Of a DNA stretch of 50,847 nt, positions 35,868 through 43,864 are shown piece after piece; position 1 is the first letter of the stretch, and each line of letters starts with the position of its first letter. The DNA is taken from assembly GCA_947447115.1 (NCBI GenBank), contig CANFKD010000002.1, forward strand, positions 1-50,847, read 5' to 3'. Made by a program: the position numbers and the translations under genes. This stretch comes from Caulobacteraceae bacterium (GTDB lineage Bacteria > Pseudomonadota > Alphaproteobacteria > Caulobacterales > Caulobacteraceae). The notes beneath the pieces were generated by a model. The model was not told where the DNA came from, ran no database searches, and was given only the letters and a program-made list of their open reading frames with translations.

Positions 35868-36743
35868 ATGACCTCAAAGCCTCACATCGCGATCCTCGTC
35901 CCCTCGCCAGACAACCACCAGCATGACGACCGCTGGCCGGCCAATTTCGAAACCCTAGCCGCGCCCTTGCGCGTCCTTGGCGCGACGGTTGAGCCTCAGC
36001 CTTGGATTGATGGGGCGGGGCCTGAGGCCCTGCTGGTCTATGACCGGGTCCTGCCGCTCTTAGCTTGGGGCTATCATTTGCGGACCAAGGATTGGTTTGA
36101 GCGCCTAGAGCTCTGGCAAGATCTCGGCGTGCGGCTCGATCATGACCCGGAAATCCTGCGCTGGAATACCAGCAAGGCCTATCAGGCCCAATTGGCCGCC
36201 AAGGGCGCGCCCGTCACGCCCAGCCTGATGCTCGATGGGGTGACTGAGGCGGATCTGGCCAGGGCGCGTGAGCAGTTTCAGAGCCAGACTCTTGTGATCA
36301 AGCCGCAAATCTCTGCCGGGGCGCATCAGACCCTTGTGGTTCAAGAGCATGACCGGCTCGGCGGCCTCCCCACCGGCCCGGTGATCTTGCAGCCCTTCTT
36401 GCCCTCGGTCGGGGAAGAGGGCGAGCTGTCCCTGTTCTATTTTGGCGGCGTCTTTAGCCATGCGGTGGCCAAGGTGGCTCGGCACGGTGATTTTCGGGTT
36501 CAGCCGCAATATGGCGGGGCAACGACGGCCTTTGATCCGAGCCCAGAGGCACGCGCTGTCGCCGCTGCGGTCTTGGCGGCCTGTGGCCTGAGCCTGACCT
36601 ATGCCCGGGTCGATCTGATCCGCTGTCTCGATGGCAGCCTCAGGCTGATGGAGCTGGAGGTGATCGAGCCGGACCTGTTCCTAGCCTTTGCACCCGATGG
36701 CGGCGCGGCCTATGGCCGAGCGATCCTGAAATCGTTGCTCTAG
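35868..36743 (+). CDS. ATP-grasp ligase-like protein, DcsG-like
   Basis: Soluble protein of 291 residues with a prokaryotic glutathione-synthetase-type ATP-grasp core. Marks are ILRWNTSKAYQAQLAAKGAPV (about residues 98-118), TLVIKPQISAGAHQTLVV (ATP-binding lysine), ILQPFLPSVGEEGELSLFYF, and the metal-binding LMELEVIEPDLFLAF near the C-terminus. It resembles the family that includes DcsG of D-cycloserine synthesis, in which the substrate of most members is unknown. The ribosome site is weak. Stop shares CTAG with the convergent nth stop. No pathway partner lies next to it. Confidence 0.8.
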   Translation: MTSKPHIAILVPSPDNHQHDDRWPANFETLAAPLRVLGATVEPQPWIDGAGPEALLVYDRVLPLLAWGYHLRTKDWFERLELWQDLGVRLDHDPEILRWNTSKAYQAQLAAKGAPVTPSLMLDGVTEADLARAREQFQSQTLVIKPQISAGAHQTLVVQEHDRLGGLPTGPVILQPFLPSVGEEGELSLFYFGGVFSHAVAKVARHGDFRVQPQYGGATTAFDPSPEARAVAAAVLAACGLSLTYARVDLIRCLDGSLRLMELEVIEPDLFLAFAPDGGAAYGRAILKSLL

Positions 36744-37435
36744 AACAGGTCTCTTGAGGGGCACAGGTCCGAGATGGGGCAGGTGCTGCATTTGGGCGAG
36801 CGAGCGACGCAGATATATCGGCCCTGCAGGATCAGCCAATGGTGGGCCCGGGTCAGGGCGCGCTCTGGAACAATGGCCATCAGTTGGGCCTCGACCTGAT
36901 CGGGCGTCTTGCCATTGGCCAATTTGAGCCGGTGAGCGACCCGATAGACATGGGTGTCGACCGCTATAGCTGGTTCAATATCCAACTCATTGAGCACAAC
37001 GCTGGCCGTCTTGCGGCCAACCCCAGGCAGGGCCTCGAGCGAGGCGCGGTCGGTCGGTACCCGCCCGCCGTGCTGGTCGATCAGGATCTGTGACAGGGCG
37101 ATGACGTTCTTGGCCTTGTTGCGATAGAGCCCGATGGTCTTGATATGGTCGGTGACGCCGTTAAGGCCTAAGGCCAGCATGTCGGCGGGATTGTCGGCCT
37201 TCTTGAACAGGGGCTCGACGGCCCTATTGACCCCCTTATCGGTGGCCTGAGCCGACAGGACCACAGCGACCAAAAGCGTATAGGGGTTGGAAAAGTGAAG
37301 CTCGGTGCGCGGATGGATATTGGCTGCTTCAAATCGCGCGAACAGGATTTCGATCCGCTCACGCTCTTGGGGTGACAGGCGTTTGGCGCGCGGCCTGGTT
37401 TTGGCTTTGGTCTTGCTGATCATGGCGGGGATCAT
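36740..37435 (-). CDS. nth: Endonuclease III
   Basis: DNA glycosylase/AP lyase removing oxidised pyrimidines. The 231-residue product has the helix-hairpin-helix LPGVGRKTASVVL with the catalytic lysine, the catalytic aspartate in AVDTHVYRV, and an intact [4Fe-4S] motif CVARSPKCSTCPISDLC (C-x6-C-x2-C-x5-C). A lysine/arginine-rich N-terminal tail (KTKAKTRPRAK) precedes the domain. An ATG at 37423 is an alternative start. Confidence 0.96.
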   Translation of the reverse strand: MIPAMISKTKAKTRPRAKRLSPQERERIEILFARFEAANIHPRTELHFSNPYTLLVAVVLSAQATDKGVNRAVEPLFKKADNPADMLALGLNGVTDHIKTIGLYRNKAKNVIALSQILIDQHGGRVPTDRASLEALPGVGRKTASVVLNELDIEPAIAVDTHVYRVAHRLKLANGKTPDQVEAQLMAIVPERALTRAHHWLILQGRYICVARSPKCSTCPISDLCPSRDLF

Positions 37436-37544
37436 GCCCCGCTTGCGGGCCTAGGCCAAGGTCTTGATCCACACTGATTGCCTCACCCCCCGATCTTGGC
37501 CCATAGAGAAGAGGCGCTAAGGCGCGATCTTTTGGAGCCAAGCC

Positions 37545-38291
37545 ATGTTCAGTGATGATGAGGTCGAGCGCTATGCCCGCCATCTGGTCCTGCGTGAAAT
37601 TGGCGGCCAAGGTCAGCAGAAGCTAAAGGCCGCCAAGGTTCTGGTGGTCGGGGCGGGCGGGCTTGGCGGACCTGCGGCACTCTATCTGGCGGCGGCGGGC
37701 GTCGGGACCTTGGGTCTGGTCGATGCTGACCATGTCAGCCTGTCTAACCTGCAGCGCCAAATCCTCTTTTCGACGCCGGATGTGGGCGAGTCCAAGACGG
37801 ACCGGGGCGTGCAGCATCTGGCGGCGCTCAATCCCGAGATAGGGCTCGTTTCACACCCCTTTGCCCTGACCGCAGACAATGCCGAGGCCCTGATCGGACA
37901 ATATGATCTGGTGTTGGATGGGGTCGATGACTTTGCCGTGCGCTATCTGATCAACGCGGCTTGCCTTGCGACGGGCAAGACCCTCGTGTCCGGTGCGATT
38001 GGACGCTGGACCGGCCAGGTGGCGGTTTTCCATGGCCAGCCCTGCTATCGCTGTCTGGTGCCAGAGATCCCGCCCGGCGCGGAGACCTGTTCTGTCGTCG
38101 GGGTGGTTGGGGCCTTGGCGGGAATTATCGGCTCCATGATGGCGCTTGAGGCGATCAAACAGATCACCGGGGCGGGCGAGACCTTGGCCTCACGACTTTT
38201 TGTCTATGATGGACTATCCGCTGAGGCGCGGACGGTTAGATTGAGCGCTGACCCTGACTGCCCAGCCTGCGGGACCGGTAAGTCGGGCTAG
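37545..38291 (+). CDS. MoeB/ThiF/HesA-family adenylyltransferase
   Basis: E1-like enzyme of 248 residues that adenylates the C-terminus of a ubiquitin-like sulfur carrier. It starts DEVERYARHLVLREIGGQGQQKL, has the nucleotide site VLVVGAGGLGGPAALYLAAAGVG, and ends with two zinc pairs, CYRC and CPAC. The cysteine in ETCSVVGVVG matches the active-site region. No rhodanese domain. Neither MoaD nor ThiS, the carriers, is beside it, so MoeB versus ThiF is undecided. Confidence 0.9.
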   Translation: MFSDDEVERYARHLVLREIGGQGQQKLKAAKVLVVGAGGLGGPAALYLAAAGVGTLGLVDADHVSLSNLQRQILFSTPDVGESKTDRGVQHLAALNPEIGLVSHPFALTADNAEALIGQYDLVLDGVDDFAVRYLINAACLATGKTLVSGAIGRWTGQVAVFHGQPCYRCLVPEIPPGAETCSVVGVVGALAGIIGSMMALEAIKQITGAGETLASRLFVYDGLSAEARTVRLSADPDCPACGTGKSG

Positions 38292-38327
38292 GCAAGAACC
38301 AAATAAAGAGCAAGCGGGGGCGGGACG

Positions 38328-39320
38328 ATGAAATTGGCATTGAAAATTGTCGGCGGGCTTTTTGTGGGTCTGCTGGTCCTGATCGTTGGGACCTATCTGG
38401 CCCTGCGCCGCCCCGATATTCCGTTTGAGACGCTTGAGGCCAAATATGCCAACAGCGCCTCGCACTATCTCGACCTGCCCGATGGGGTCCATGTTCACTA
38501 TCGTGATCAAGGCAACCCGAACGGTCCGGTCTTGGTACTGGTCCACGGCTTTTCCGCCTCACTCCATACTTGGGAGCCTTGGGTCCAGAGGTTGGGCGGC
38601 CAATACCGGATCATCACGCTTGACCTGCCCGGCCATGGCCTGACGCGGGCGCCAGCGACCTATATCTCTTCGACCGAAAAACAGGTGGATGTGGTGGCCC
38701 AAACCACCGAGCGGCTTGGGGTGAAAAGTTTCGTCTTGGGCGGCAACTCGATGGGCGGCGGCGTGGCCTGGACCTTTGCCACCCTCCATCCCGAGCGCCT
38801 GAAGGGTCTGGTTCTGGTCGACAGTGTCGGCCTGCCGCGCGCCCAGACCAACGCCAAATCGCCCTTGGCTTTTAAGCTTTTGCGCTACCCCTTGGCCCGC
38901 GCCCTTGGTCAACAGTTGGACACCTCCGCCTTGGTGGCGACGGGGCTTAAGGGAGCCTTTTACCATAAGGAGATGGTCGATCAGACCATGATTGATCGCT
39001 ATGTGGCGCTAGGCCGGGCCGAAGGTCACCGGGCGATCATTTTGAACCAACAGATGGGCCGCAAGATGCGCACGGAGGGCGAGGTTCGCGCCCTGCTCGG
39101 GGCCTTCAAGATGCCGGTTCTGGTCATGCATGGCCAAGAGGACGCGATCATCCCGGTGGCCCAAGGTCAGGCCTTGGCTGCAGCCATTCCGGGCTCAACC
39201 CTGATCCTCTATCCGAAGACAGGTCATATTCCGATGGAAGAGGTGGCCGACAAATCTGCCGCCGATCTGGACGCTTGGCTCAAGGAAAAGGGGATCGGTG
39301 CGCCTGAGCGGCCGATCTAA
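38328..39320 (+). CDS. Membrane-anchored alpha/beta hydrolase
   Basis: 330-residue alpha/beta hydrolase. The N-terminus is one hydrophobic helix (IVGGLFVGLLVLIVGTYLAL) without a cleavage site, so the enzyme is probably anchored with the catalytic domain outside. Oxyanion motif LVHGFSAS, nucleophile serine in GGNSMGGG (about residue 141), aspartate in GQEDAIIP, histidine in TGHIPMEE. Substrate unknown. GGGGCGGGACG precedes the ATG. It is followed by a convergent 2-hydroxyacid dehydrogenase. Confidence 0.9.
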   Translation: MKLALKIVGGLFVGLLVLIVGTYLALRRPDIPFETLEAKYANSASHYLDLPDGVHVHYRDQGNPNGPVLVLVHGFSASLHTWEPWVQRLGGQYRIITLDLPGHGLTRAPATYISSTEKQVDVVAQTTERLGVKSFVLGGNSMGGGVAWTFATLHPERLKGLVLVDSVGLPRAQTNAKSPLAFKLLRYPLARALGQQLDTSALVATGLKGAFYHKEMVDQTMIDRYVALGRAEGHRAIILNQQMGRKMRTEGEVRALLGAFKMPVLVMHGQEDAIIPVAQGQALAAAIPGSTLILYPKTGHIPMEEVADKSAADLDAWLKEKGIGAPERPI

Positions 39321-39332
39321 TCCTAGAGGTGC

Positions 39333-40319
39333 TTACAGCATCGCCGGAATGACCCGGTCGGGCGGCCGGTGGCCGTCCATATAGGTCTTGATGTTGATGA
39401 TCACCTTCTCGCCCATATCGATCCGGCCCTCGACCGTGGCTGAGCCCATATGGGGCAGGAGCACGACATTGGGCAGCTTGAGCAGCTTGGGGTTGATCGC
39501 CGGTTCGTGCTCATAGACGTCCAGACCGGCCCCGGCGATTTCGCCGCGTGCCAGCATATTGGCCAAGGCGGCTTCGTCGATCACTTCACCGCGCGCCGTA
39601 TTGACGAGGATCGCATGGGGCTGAAGCAGCTTCATGCGCCGGGCCGACAGGAGGTGGAAGGTTGCGGGCGTGTGGGGACAGTTGACTGACACCACATCCA
39701 TGCGGGCCAGCATCTGGTCGAGACTCTCCCAATAGGTGGCCTCCAACTCTTCTTCGATGCGGGGGCTGACGGGTTTGCGGTTGTGATAGTGGATCTGAAG
39801 ACCAAAGGCCTTGGCGCGCTTGGCCACGGCCTGACCGATCCTGCCCATGCCGACAATGCCCAGACGCTTGCCATAGATCCGGCGACCCATCATCCAGGTC
39901 GGCGACCAGCCTTGAAAGCCGCCGGTCTGAACCACCTGAGCGCCCTCAACGACGCGGCGGGCGGAGGCCAGAATAAGGGCCATGGTCATATCGGCGGTGT
40001 CTTCGGTCAGAACGCCGGGGGTATTGGTCACGGCAATGCCGCGCGCATTGGCGGTGGCCACGTCAATATTATCTACCCCGGCCCCGAAATTGGCGATCAG
40101 CTTGAGCGAGGGTCCGGCGCGCGACAGAAGACGCGAATCAATCCGATCAGTAATGGTCGGGACCAGCACCTCGGCGCGTTGAAGCGCGTCAAGGAGTTCG
40201 TCCTGCCCCATGGGCTGGTCGGTCAGGTTCAACTCGGTGTCGAACAATTCACGCATACGAGTCTCCACCGGATCGGGGAGTTTGCGTGTAACAATGACAT
40301 TCGGCTTGCGGACGGCCAT
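39333..40319 (-). CDS. D-2-hydroxyacid dehydrogenase (glyoxylate/hydroxypyruvate reductase type)
   Basis: NAD(P)H-dependent reductase of 328 residues. The cofactor site is GIVGMGRIGQAVAKRAKAFG (about residues 152-171). The catalytic residues are arginine in NTARGEVID, glutamate in GLDVYEHEP and histidine in LLPHMGSAT. The start at 40319 (MAVRKPNVIVTRKLPDPVE) is preferred; the open frame upstream runs 61 codons with no family features. An inverted repeat sits 42-57 bases before it. Exact substrate not determined. Confidence 0.92.
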   Translation of the reverse strand: MAVRKPNVIVTRKLPDPVETRMRELFDTELNLTDQPMGQDELLDALQRAEVLVPTITDRIDSRLLSRAGPSLKLIANFGAGVDNIDVATANARGIAVTNTPGVLTEDTADMTMALILASARRVVEGAQVVQTGGFQGWSPTWMMGRRIYGKRLGIVGMGRIGQAVAKRAKAFGLQIHYHNRKPVSPRIEEELEATYWESLDQMLARMDVVSVNCPHTPATFHLLSARRMKLLQPHAILVNTARGEVIDEAALANMLARGEIAGAGLDVYEHEPAINPKLLKLPNVVLLPHMGSATVEGRIDMGEKVIINIKTYMDGHRPPDRVIPAML

Positions 40320-40360
40320 GAAGCAATCTGAAAAAGAGGCGGCGCGCTCGAGGCGCGATA

Positions 40361-40376
40361 TTGCTATCTGTAGCAA
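40361..40376. promoter_or_regulatory. Inverted repeat in divergent promoter region
   Basis: TTGCTA-TCTG-TAGCAA, 6-base arms with a 4-base spacer, in the 106-base gap between the divergent 2-hydroxyacid dehydrogenase and the SH3 protein. Its symmetry and place suggest an operator; no regulator gene lies beside it. Confidence 0.4.
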
Positions 40377-40425
40377 AGGGACCCGCTTCGGCCAAGGCGG
40401 CTGTGCGATCTGGGACGTAAGAGTT

Positions 40426-40968
40426 ATGATTGAGTGGAAATTTAAGGCGCAAAGCGCGCTTTTTACCGCATTAATGATGGCCTCAGCCCTGTCGGTGATC
40501 ACATCCTCGGCCGTGCGCGCCGAAGATGTCGAGCGACAGACCCCCTCTGGTCTGCCTGTGCCGCGCTATGTGTCGCTGAAATATAATGATGCCAATGCCC
40601 GCTCTGGGCCCGGCGATGACCACCGATTGCTGTGGATCTACCATGTGCGCGGCCTGCCCGTGCAGGTGGTGGCCGAAACGGCGGAGTGGCGCAGGGTCTG
40701 TGATCCCGACGGCAGCCTGTCTTGGGTCCATAAGCGCCTGACCGATGGGCGCCGTATGACCATGAGGACCAAACCGCAGCCCCTGGCCCTTCGAAGCGCT
40801 CCCAAATCTGACGCCCGAATTGAGGCCTATATGACCCCGCGCGCGCTGGCTTCACTGGATCGCTGCCAGAAGGATTGGTGCCGCGTGAAGGTCGAAGATG
40901 TCACCGGTTGGGTGCCCGCATCAGAGGTTTGGGGCATTGATGAGAAGCCTCAATGCCAGCCACGATGA
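40426..40968 (+). CDS. Exported protein with two SH3-like domains
   Basis: 180-residue protein with a signal peptide (FTALMMASALSVITSSAVRA). The two bacterial SH3 repeats are YVSLKYNDANARSGPGDDHRLLWIYHVRGLPVQVV (residues 48-82) with a following WRRVCDPDGSLSWVHK, and MTPRALASLDRCQKDWCRVKVEDVTGWVPASEVWG. The SH3_4 family is common in alphaproteobacterial periplasmic proteins and probably binds peptidoglycan or another protein. Start ATG 40426 chosen because the signal peptide begins there. Followed by fabA. Confidence 0.85.
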   Translation: MIEWKFKAQSALFTALMMASALSVITSSAVRAEDVERQTPSGLPVPRYVSLKYNDANARSGPGDDHRLLWIYHVRGLPVQVVAETAEWRRVCDPDGSLSWVHKRLTDGRRMTMRTKPQPLALRSAPKSDARIEAYMTPRALASLDRCQKDWCRVKVEDVTGWVPASEVWGIDEKPQCQPR

Positions 40969-41067
40969 CGACGGATGATTGAGACAAGGGCACGGTCTGT
41001 GCTAGGCCAGCGACAGATATGTCACGGCGGGGCCCAAAAAGGCGCTGCGATTAGGAATCCAAAGCCC

Positions 41068-41586
41068 ATGATGCCCGTCAAAGACCATTATAACAAAGAA
41101 GAGCTGCTGGCCTGTGGGCGCGGCGAGATGTTTGGTCCAGGCAATGCGCAGTTGCCGGTCCCCAATATGCTGATGATGGACCGCATCACCTCGATCACCC
41201 GGGACGGCGGTTTGCACGGTAAGGGCCAGGTTCAGGCCGAGCTTGATATTGATCCCTCGCTTTGGTTCTTCCAGTGCCACTTTATCGGCGATCCGGTCAT
41301 GCCAGGCTGCCTTGGCCTCGACGCCATGTGGCAGCTTGTCGGCTTCTATCTTGGCTGGTCCGGCGCTCCGGGTAAGGGCCGCGCCCTTGGCGTGGGCGAG
41401 GTGAAGTTCACCGGACAGGTGACCCCAAAGATCAAGAAGGTCGAATATCGCATCGACCTGAAGCGGGTGATCATCCGCAAACTGGTCATGGGTGTGGGTG
41501 ACGGCGTGATGCTGGCCGATGGCAAGCCGATCTATGAGGCTAAGGATTTGCGGGTCGGCCTGTTCGACGCCAAGGATCTGGTTTGA
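41068..41586 (+). CDS. fabA: 3-hydroxydecanoyl-ACP dehydratase/isomerase
   Basis: Introduces the double bond in unsaturated fatty acid synthesis at the C10 stage. The 172-residue product has the active histidine in [21 protein letters not shown] (about residue 71) and the aspartate in the same stretch, and starts with the family-typical [23 protein letters not shown] lies upstream of the ATG at 41068, with a second ATG next to it. It leads the fabA-fabB-fabI run. The frame upstream of the ATG has no family features. Confidence 0.97.
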   Translation: MMPVKDHYNKEELLACGRGEMFGPGNAQLPVPNMLMMDRITSITRDGGLHGKGQVQAELDIDPSLWFFQCHFIGDPVMPGCLGLDAMWQLVGFYLGWSGAPGKGRALGVGEVKFTGQVTPKIKKVEYRIDLKRVIIRKLVMGVGDGVMLADGKPIYEAKDLRVGLFDAKDLV

Positions 41587-41605
41587 TCGAACCGTCACAA
41601 GAACC

Positions 41606-41617
41606 ATCATTAATGAT
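41606..41617. promoter_or_regulatory. 12-base perfect palindrome upstream of fabB
   Basis: ATCATTAATGAT, fully symmetric, sits in the 74-base fabA-fabB gap, 44 bases before the fabB start. Could be an operator; equally it may be a chance AT-rich palindrome. Confidence 0.3.
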
Positions 41618-41660
41618 AGGGATGAGTCTCTAAGGGCTCGCTCATGGGAAGGATGCGCAT

Positions 41661-42875
41661 ATGCGCCGCGTCGTCGTAACGGGTATCGGTATTGTCTCCT
41701 CGATTGGAAACAATGCAGATGAGGTTCTGTCCTCCTTGAAGGAGGCCAAGTCTGGGGTCATTGCTGCGCCCGACTATACGGAACTGGGTTTCCGCTGTCA
41801 GGTTCACGCCGCCCCGATCATTGATTGGGAAAGCCTTGTTGACCGCCGCGCGGCCCGCTTCCTCGCCCCCGGCACGGCCTATGCCCACATCGCCATGGAT
41901 CAGGCCATCGCCGATTCTGGCCTGAGCAAAACTGAAGTTTCCAATGACCGGACCGGCCTGATTGTCGGCTCGGGCGGCGCCTCGACCCGTTCGATCATCA
42001 ATTCGGCTCAGATCGCGCAAGAAAAGGGCCCCAAGCGGGTTGGCCCCTTTGCCGTGCCCAAGGCTATGAGCTCGGGTCCTTCGGCGACCTTGGCGACCTG
42101 GTTCAAGATTCGCGGTATCAACTATTCGATCTCGTCGGCCTGCGCGACCTCGACCCACTGTATCGGTGCGGGCGCGGAACAGATCCAGATGGGCAAGCAG
42201 GATGTGATCTTTGCCGGCGGCTGCGAAGAGCTCGACTGGACCTTGTCTGTGCTGTTCGACGCCATGGGAGCCATGTCCTCCAACTTTAACGCCACCCCAA
42301 CCAAGGCCTCACGGGCCTATGACCGCGACCGCGACGGCTTTGTCATCGCGGGCGGCGCGGCGGTGCTGGTGCTGGAAGAGTTGGAGCACGCCAAGGCGCG
42401 CGGCGCCAAGATCTATGCGGAAATTACCGGCTATGCGGCCAATTCCGATGGTCATGACATGGTCGCTCCCTCGGGCGAGGGTGCGGTGCGCTGCATGAAA
42501 CTGGCCATGAAGGGTCTGAACCGCAAGGTCGACTATCTCAATCCCCATGGCACGGCGACCCCGGTCGGTGATGCCAAGGAGATGGAGGCTGTACGCGAGG
42601 TCTTTGGCGAGGATGCGCCGCTGATCTCCTCGACCAAGTCCTTGACCGGTCACTCTTTGGGAGCGGCAGGCTCGCAGGAGGCGGTCTATAGCCTCCTGAT
42701 GCTCAATAACGACTTTGTCTGCGAAAGCGCCAATATCGAAAATCTGGATCCGGCCTTTGAGGGCCTGCCCATTGTGCGCCAGCGGATCGACCGCAAGCTT
42801 GATACGGTCATGTCCAACAGCTTCGGCTTTGGCGGCACCAATGGCTGCGTGATCATGAGCCGCCTCGAAGACTGA
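41661..42875 (+). CDS. fabB: Beta-ketoacyl-ACP synthase I
   Basis: Condensing enzyme that elongates unsaturated acyl chains made by FabA. The 404-residue product has the active cysteine in SSACATSTHCIG (about residue 159), and histidines in NPHGTATPVGD and SLTGHSLGAAGSQEA. GGAAGGATGCGCAT gives a strong ribosome site before the ATG. The FabB type is supported by the fabA neighbour. Confidence 0.97.
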   Translation: MRRVVVTGIGIVSSIGNNADEVLSSLKEAKSGVIAAPDYTELGFRCQVHAAPIIDWESLVDRRAARFLAPGTAYAHIAMDQAIADSGLSKTEVSNDRTGLIVGSGGASTRSIINSAQIAQEKGPKRVGPFAVPKAMSSGPSATLATWFKIRGINYSISSACATSTHCIGAGAEQIQMGKQDVIFAGGCEELDWTLSVLFDAMGAMSSNFNATPTKASRAYDRDRDGFVIAGGAAVLVLEELEHAKARGAKIYAEITGYAANSDGHDMVAPSGEGAVRCMKLAMKGLNRKVDYLNPHGTATPVGDAKEMEAVREVFGEDAPLISSTKSLTGHSLGAAGSQEAVYSLLMLNNDFVCESANIENLDPAFEGLPIVRQRIDRKLDTVMSNSFGFGGTNGCVIMSRLED

Positions 42876-42892
42876 TAGATGCCCCGCTTCGG

Positions 42893-42906
42893 CGGGCGAA
42901 GGAGAC
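42893..42906 (+). other. UUCG-loop hairpin between fabB and fabI
   Basis: CCCGC-TTCG-GCGGG, a 5-base stem with a stable TTCG loop directly before the fabI ribosome site. No T run, so not a terminator; it may tune fabI translation or stabilise RNA. Confidence 0.45.
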
Positions 42907-42909
42907 ACC

Positions 42910-43725
42910 ATGGCTGACGAATATGATCTGCCCAAGGGCGAGCTGATGAAGGGCAAGAAGGGTCTGATCATGGGCGTTGCCAATCACAACTCCATTGCTT
43001 GGGGTATTGCCTCGCAACTGGCCGCCCAGGGCGCAGAACTGGCCTTTAGCTATATGGGTGAAGGTCTGGAGCGGCGGGTGCGTCCTCTGGCCGAAAGCGT
43101 GGGGTCCAAGCTGCTGATTCAGGCCGATGTGGCCGATGACGCCTCGATGGACGCCGCCTTTGCTGAGGTTGAGGCCGCCTTTGGCACGATTGATTTCCTC
43201 GTCCACTCCATCGCTTTTGCCGACAAGGAACAGCTCAAGGGCTCGTTCGTCGAGAACACCACGCGTGAGGGCTTCCTGAATGCGATGAACATCTCGGCCT
43301 TCAGCTTTGTTGACTGTTCACGCCGCGCCGCCAAACTGATGCCCCATGGCGGTTCGATCATCTGCATGACCTATCTGGGCGCAGAGCGGGTCATTCCCAA
43401 CTACAATGTCATGGGTGTGGCCAAGGCCGCGCTTGAGGCCTCGACCCGCTATGTGGCCCGCGATCTGGGGCCTCAGGGCATAAGGGTCAATGCCATCTCC
43501 GCCGGCGCCATGCGCACCCTATCTTTGGCAGGAATTTCCGGCGGCCGGGGCATGCTGTCTCAGGGCCGCGCCTTTAGCGCCTTGAAGGAAGACACCTCGA
43601 TGGAAGGTGTCGCAGGCGCTGCCCTCTGGCTCCTTTCCGATCTGGGCCGCTCCACCACCGGCGAAGTGGTCCATGTCGATGCGGGCTTCCACATGGTGGG
43701 CTTGCCGGACGGGTTCGAGGCCTAA
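42910..43725 (+). CDS. fabI: Enoyl-ACP reductase (NADH)
   Basis: Last reduction step of fatty acid elongation and target of triclosan-type inhibitors. The 271-residue short-chain dehydrogenase has GVANHNSIAWGIA near residue 24, the pair YNVMGVAKAALEA (catalytic tyrosine and lysine about residues 160 and 167), and ISAGAMRTLSLAGI, where many members have ISAGPIRT. GAAGGAG precedes the ATG. Ends the fab run; a palindromic repeat begins right after its stop. Confidence 0.96.
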   Translation: MADEYDLPKGELMKGKKGLIMGVANHNSIAWGIASQLAAQGAELAFSYMGEGLERRVRPLAESVGSKLLIQADVADDASMDAAFAEVEAAFGTIDFLVHSIAFADKEQLKGSFVENTTREGFLNAMNISAFSFVDCSRRAAKLMPHGGSIICMTYLGAERVIPNYNVMGVAKAALEASTRYVARDLGPQGIRVNAISAGAMRTLSLAGISGGRGMLSQGRAFSALKEDTSMEGVAGAALWLLSDLGRSTTGEVVHVDAGFHMVGLPDGFEA

Positions 43726-43827
43726 ACCCCCTTCCCCGGCTTTGCCGGTACTTCCCCCATAGGGGGAAGATTATTAGCGCTAAATCTTCCCCCCCTGGGG
43801 GAAGCGGCCCGAAGGGTCGTAGGGGGT
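43726..43827. repeat. REP-like palindromic repeat element
   Basis: 102 bases bounded by ACCCCCT (43726-43732) and AGGGGGT (43821-43827). Inside are three hairpins: CCGGC-TTT-GCCGG (43736-43748), CTTCCCCC-ATA-GGGGGAAG (43751-43769) and CTTCCCCC-CCT-GGGGGAAG (43786-43804). A palindrome TTAGCGCTAA (43773-43782) sits in the centre. This class of C-run, G-run intergenic repeat is common in Caulobacterales. It fills the gap between convergent fabI and the quinone oxidoreductase. No second copy was seen in this window. Confidence 0.85.
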
Positions 43828-43864
43828 CTTGTTTTCTAAAACCCCCAACCCAACCCCTAAAGGA

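Noticed and set aside
43726-43864. CRISPR array between fabI and the quinone oxidoreductase
   Set aside because: The repeats are palindromic hairpins in one short cluster with no regularly spaced unique spacers and no cas genes; a REP-like element explains them.
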